The translations under genes and the position numbers were made by a program. From Streptomyces sp. V3I8 (lineage in GTDB: Bacteria; Actinomycetota; Actinomycetes; Streptomycetales; Streptomycetaceae): a DNA stretch of 64,000 nt. Where the stretch lies: positions 7,936,001 through 8,000,000 of the forward strand of contig NZ_JAUSZL010000002.1 in the NCBI RefSeq assembly GCF_030817535.1, written 5' to 3'. Below, piece after piece: positions 63,431-64,000 of this stretch (its first letter is position 1; each line of letters opens with the position of its first letter). Below the pieces are notes generated by a model. The model worked only from the letters and a program-made list of their open reading frames with translations. It did not search any database and was not told the origin of the DNA.

Positions 63431-64000
63431 TCATGGTCGGGCGGCGGTCTCCCCGGGCTCCGCCCGCTCGGCACCCCGGTCCGGCGCGGCCGGCAGGCGC
63501 AGGGTGAAGACCGAGCCCCGTCCCTCCGTGCTCACCACGCTCGCCGTACCACCGTGGGCCTCGGCGAGTTTGAGGACGATCGCCAGGCCGAGGCCGCTGC
63601 CGCCGGTGCTCCGGTTACGGGACTTCTCCGCCCGCCAGAAGCGGTCGAAGACGTGCGGGACGTCGTCCTGCGGTATGCCGCTGCCGGTGTCGGAGACTTC
63701 CACGGCCACCTCGTCCCCGGACCCGTTGGCGTACGAGCGCAGCGTGACCCGGCCGCCGGGCGGTGTGTGGCGTACCGCGTTGGAGAGCAGATTGCTGACG
63801 GCCTGGCGCAGCCGTACGGGATCGGCGTCGAGCGGCGGCGGAACAGGTGCGCCGGGCGCCGCCGCGCAGACCGTCAGCGTGACGCCCGCGGTCTCGGCCA
63901 GCCCCTGGTGGGCCGCGGCGACCTGGCCGAGCAGGTCGTCGACGCGGACCGGCTCCAGGTGCAGGCGCAGCGCGCCCGCGTCGGCGGCCCCCAGGTCCTG
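63431..64000 (-). CDS. Sensor histidine kinase, N-terminal part beyond the window
   Basis: The frame is open at 64000 and shows the last 189 residues. The ATPase domain is complete: LRQAVSNLLSNAVRHTPPGG (N box), VEVSDTGSGIPQDDVPHVFD (G1), RFWRAEKSRNRSTGGSGLGL (F and G2), and HGGTASVVSTEGRGSVFTLR. The HisKA part lies beyond the edge. The domain style is that of OmpR-linked kinases (HisKA plus HATPase_c), unlike the two NarL-type kinases in this window. Its regulator is expected further upstream, outside the window. Confidence 0.9.
   Translation of the reverse strand, partial: QDLGAADAGALRLHLEPVRVDDLLGQVAAAHQGLAETAGVTLTVCAAAPGAPVPPPLDADPVRLRQAVSNLLSNAVRHTPPGGRVTLRSYANGSGDEVAVEVSDTGSGIPQDDVPHVFDRFWRAEKSRNRSTGGSGLGLAIVLKLAEAHGGTASVVSTEGRGSVFTLRLPAAPDRGAERAEPGETAARP

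Noticed and set aside
1..64000. CRISPR arrays, tRNA and rRNA genes
   Set aside because: No array of spaced repeats, no clover-leaf pattern with a TTCGA-type arm and no rRNA core sequence was found by reading; short tandem arrays present are uninterrupted repeats without spacers.
1..64000. A secondary-metabolite gene cluster
   Set aside because: The ABM protein, MFS exporters and regulators are scattered and no PKS, NRPS, terpene-cyclase or precursor-peptide gene is present.

Overview
This window is high-GC actinobacterial DNA with Streptomyces character throughout. The coding sequences carry very GC-rich third positions and often start with GTG or TTG. Typical families are present: NarL-type two-component pairs, an RsbW-like ATPase, DUF6332 and DUF6643 proteins, TerD proteins, a GlxA-like AraC regulator and a class F sortase. 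No rRNA, tRNA or CRISPR array was seen.

The first 17 kb is an accessory patchwork. It begins with a secreted peptidase-inhibitor (I36-like) gene and a lipoprotein cut by the window edge. Next comes a Tn7/Tn5053-like transposition module on the minus strand: a TnsA-TnsB fusion, a TnsC/TniB ATPase and a TniQ protein with a long tail of helix-turn-helix modules. The module looks damaged. tnsAB needs a +1 shift near 8470, tniQ needs a -1 shift near 3300-3420, and a further array of HTH modules (938-1852) is broken in several frames. Its right end probably lies at 8849, where it cuts an MFS gene. Beyond it are an IS701-like scrap, an orphan PemK/MazF-type toxin with a duplicated C-terminus, an IS5-type transposase fragment interrupted in antisense by the 3' end of a group II intron, a MerR/oxidoreductase pair, an IS4-family pseudogene, a GlxA-like regulator with a small monooxygenase, and an ISAs1-like scrap.

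From about 16.6 kb onward the genes are intact and look like chromosomal housekeeping and physiology. In order: a TmrB-like kinase/Nudix fusion; an M20 peptidase diverging from a geranylgeranyl-reductase-type flavoprotein; a NarL-type two-component system; a DHA2 exporter diverging from its likely MarR repressor; a beta-hydroxyacid dehydrogenase; an MFS transporter; and a Tat-exported carbonic anhydrase. A complete tripartite tricarboxylate transporter (tctCBA) faces a CitA/CitB-like two-component system that probably controls it.

The rest holds a MOSC protein, an AraC regulator, an rRNA-type methyltransferase, an AlkB-like dioxygenase followed by a ROK regulator, an anti-sigma-type ATPase, a cysteine-desulfhydrase-type PLP enzyme, a DeoR regulator, a membrane protein whose alpha/beta-hydrolase parts flank a large membrane domain, a second NarL-type pair beside a DUF418 protein, a beta-helix/AAA+ fusion, a double TerD protein, a glycosyltransferase, an Asp/Glu racemase, an O-antigen-ligase-like protein, Lnt, a Nudix hydrolase, a class F sortase with a small surface protein, and the C-terminal part of a sensor kinase cut by the right edge.

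The most unusual items are the decaying Tn7-like element with its HTH-rich TniQ, the group II intron end nested in an IS, the hydrolase with a membrane insert, the beta-helix/AAA+ fusion, and the histidine-rich insert inside the ATPase domain of the Tct-linked kinase.
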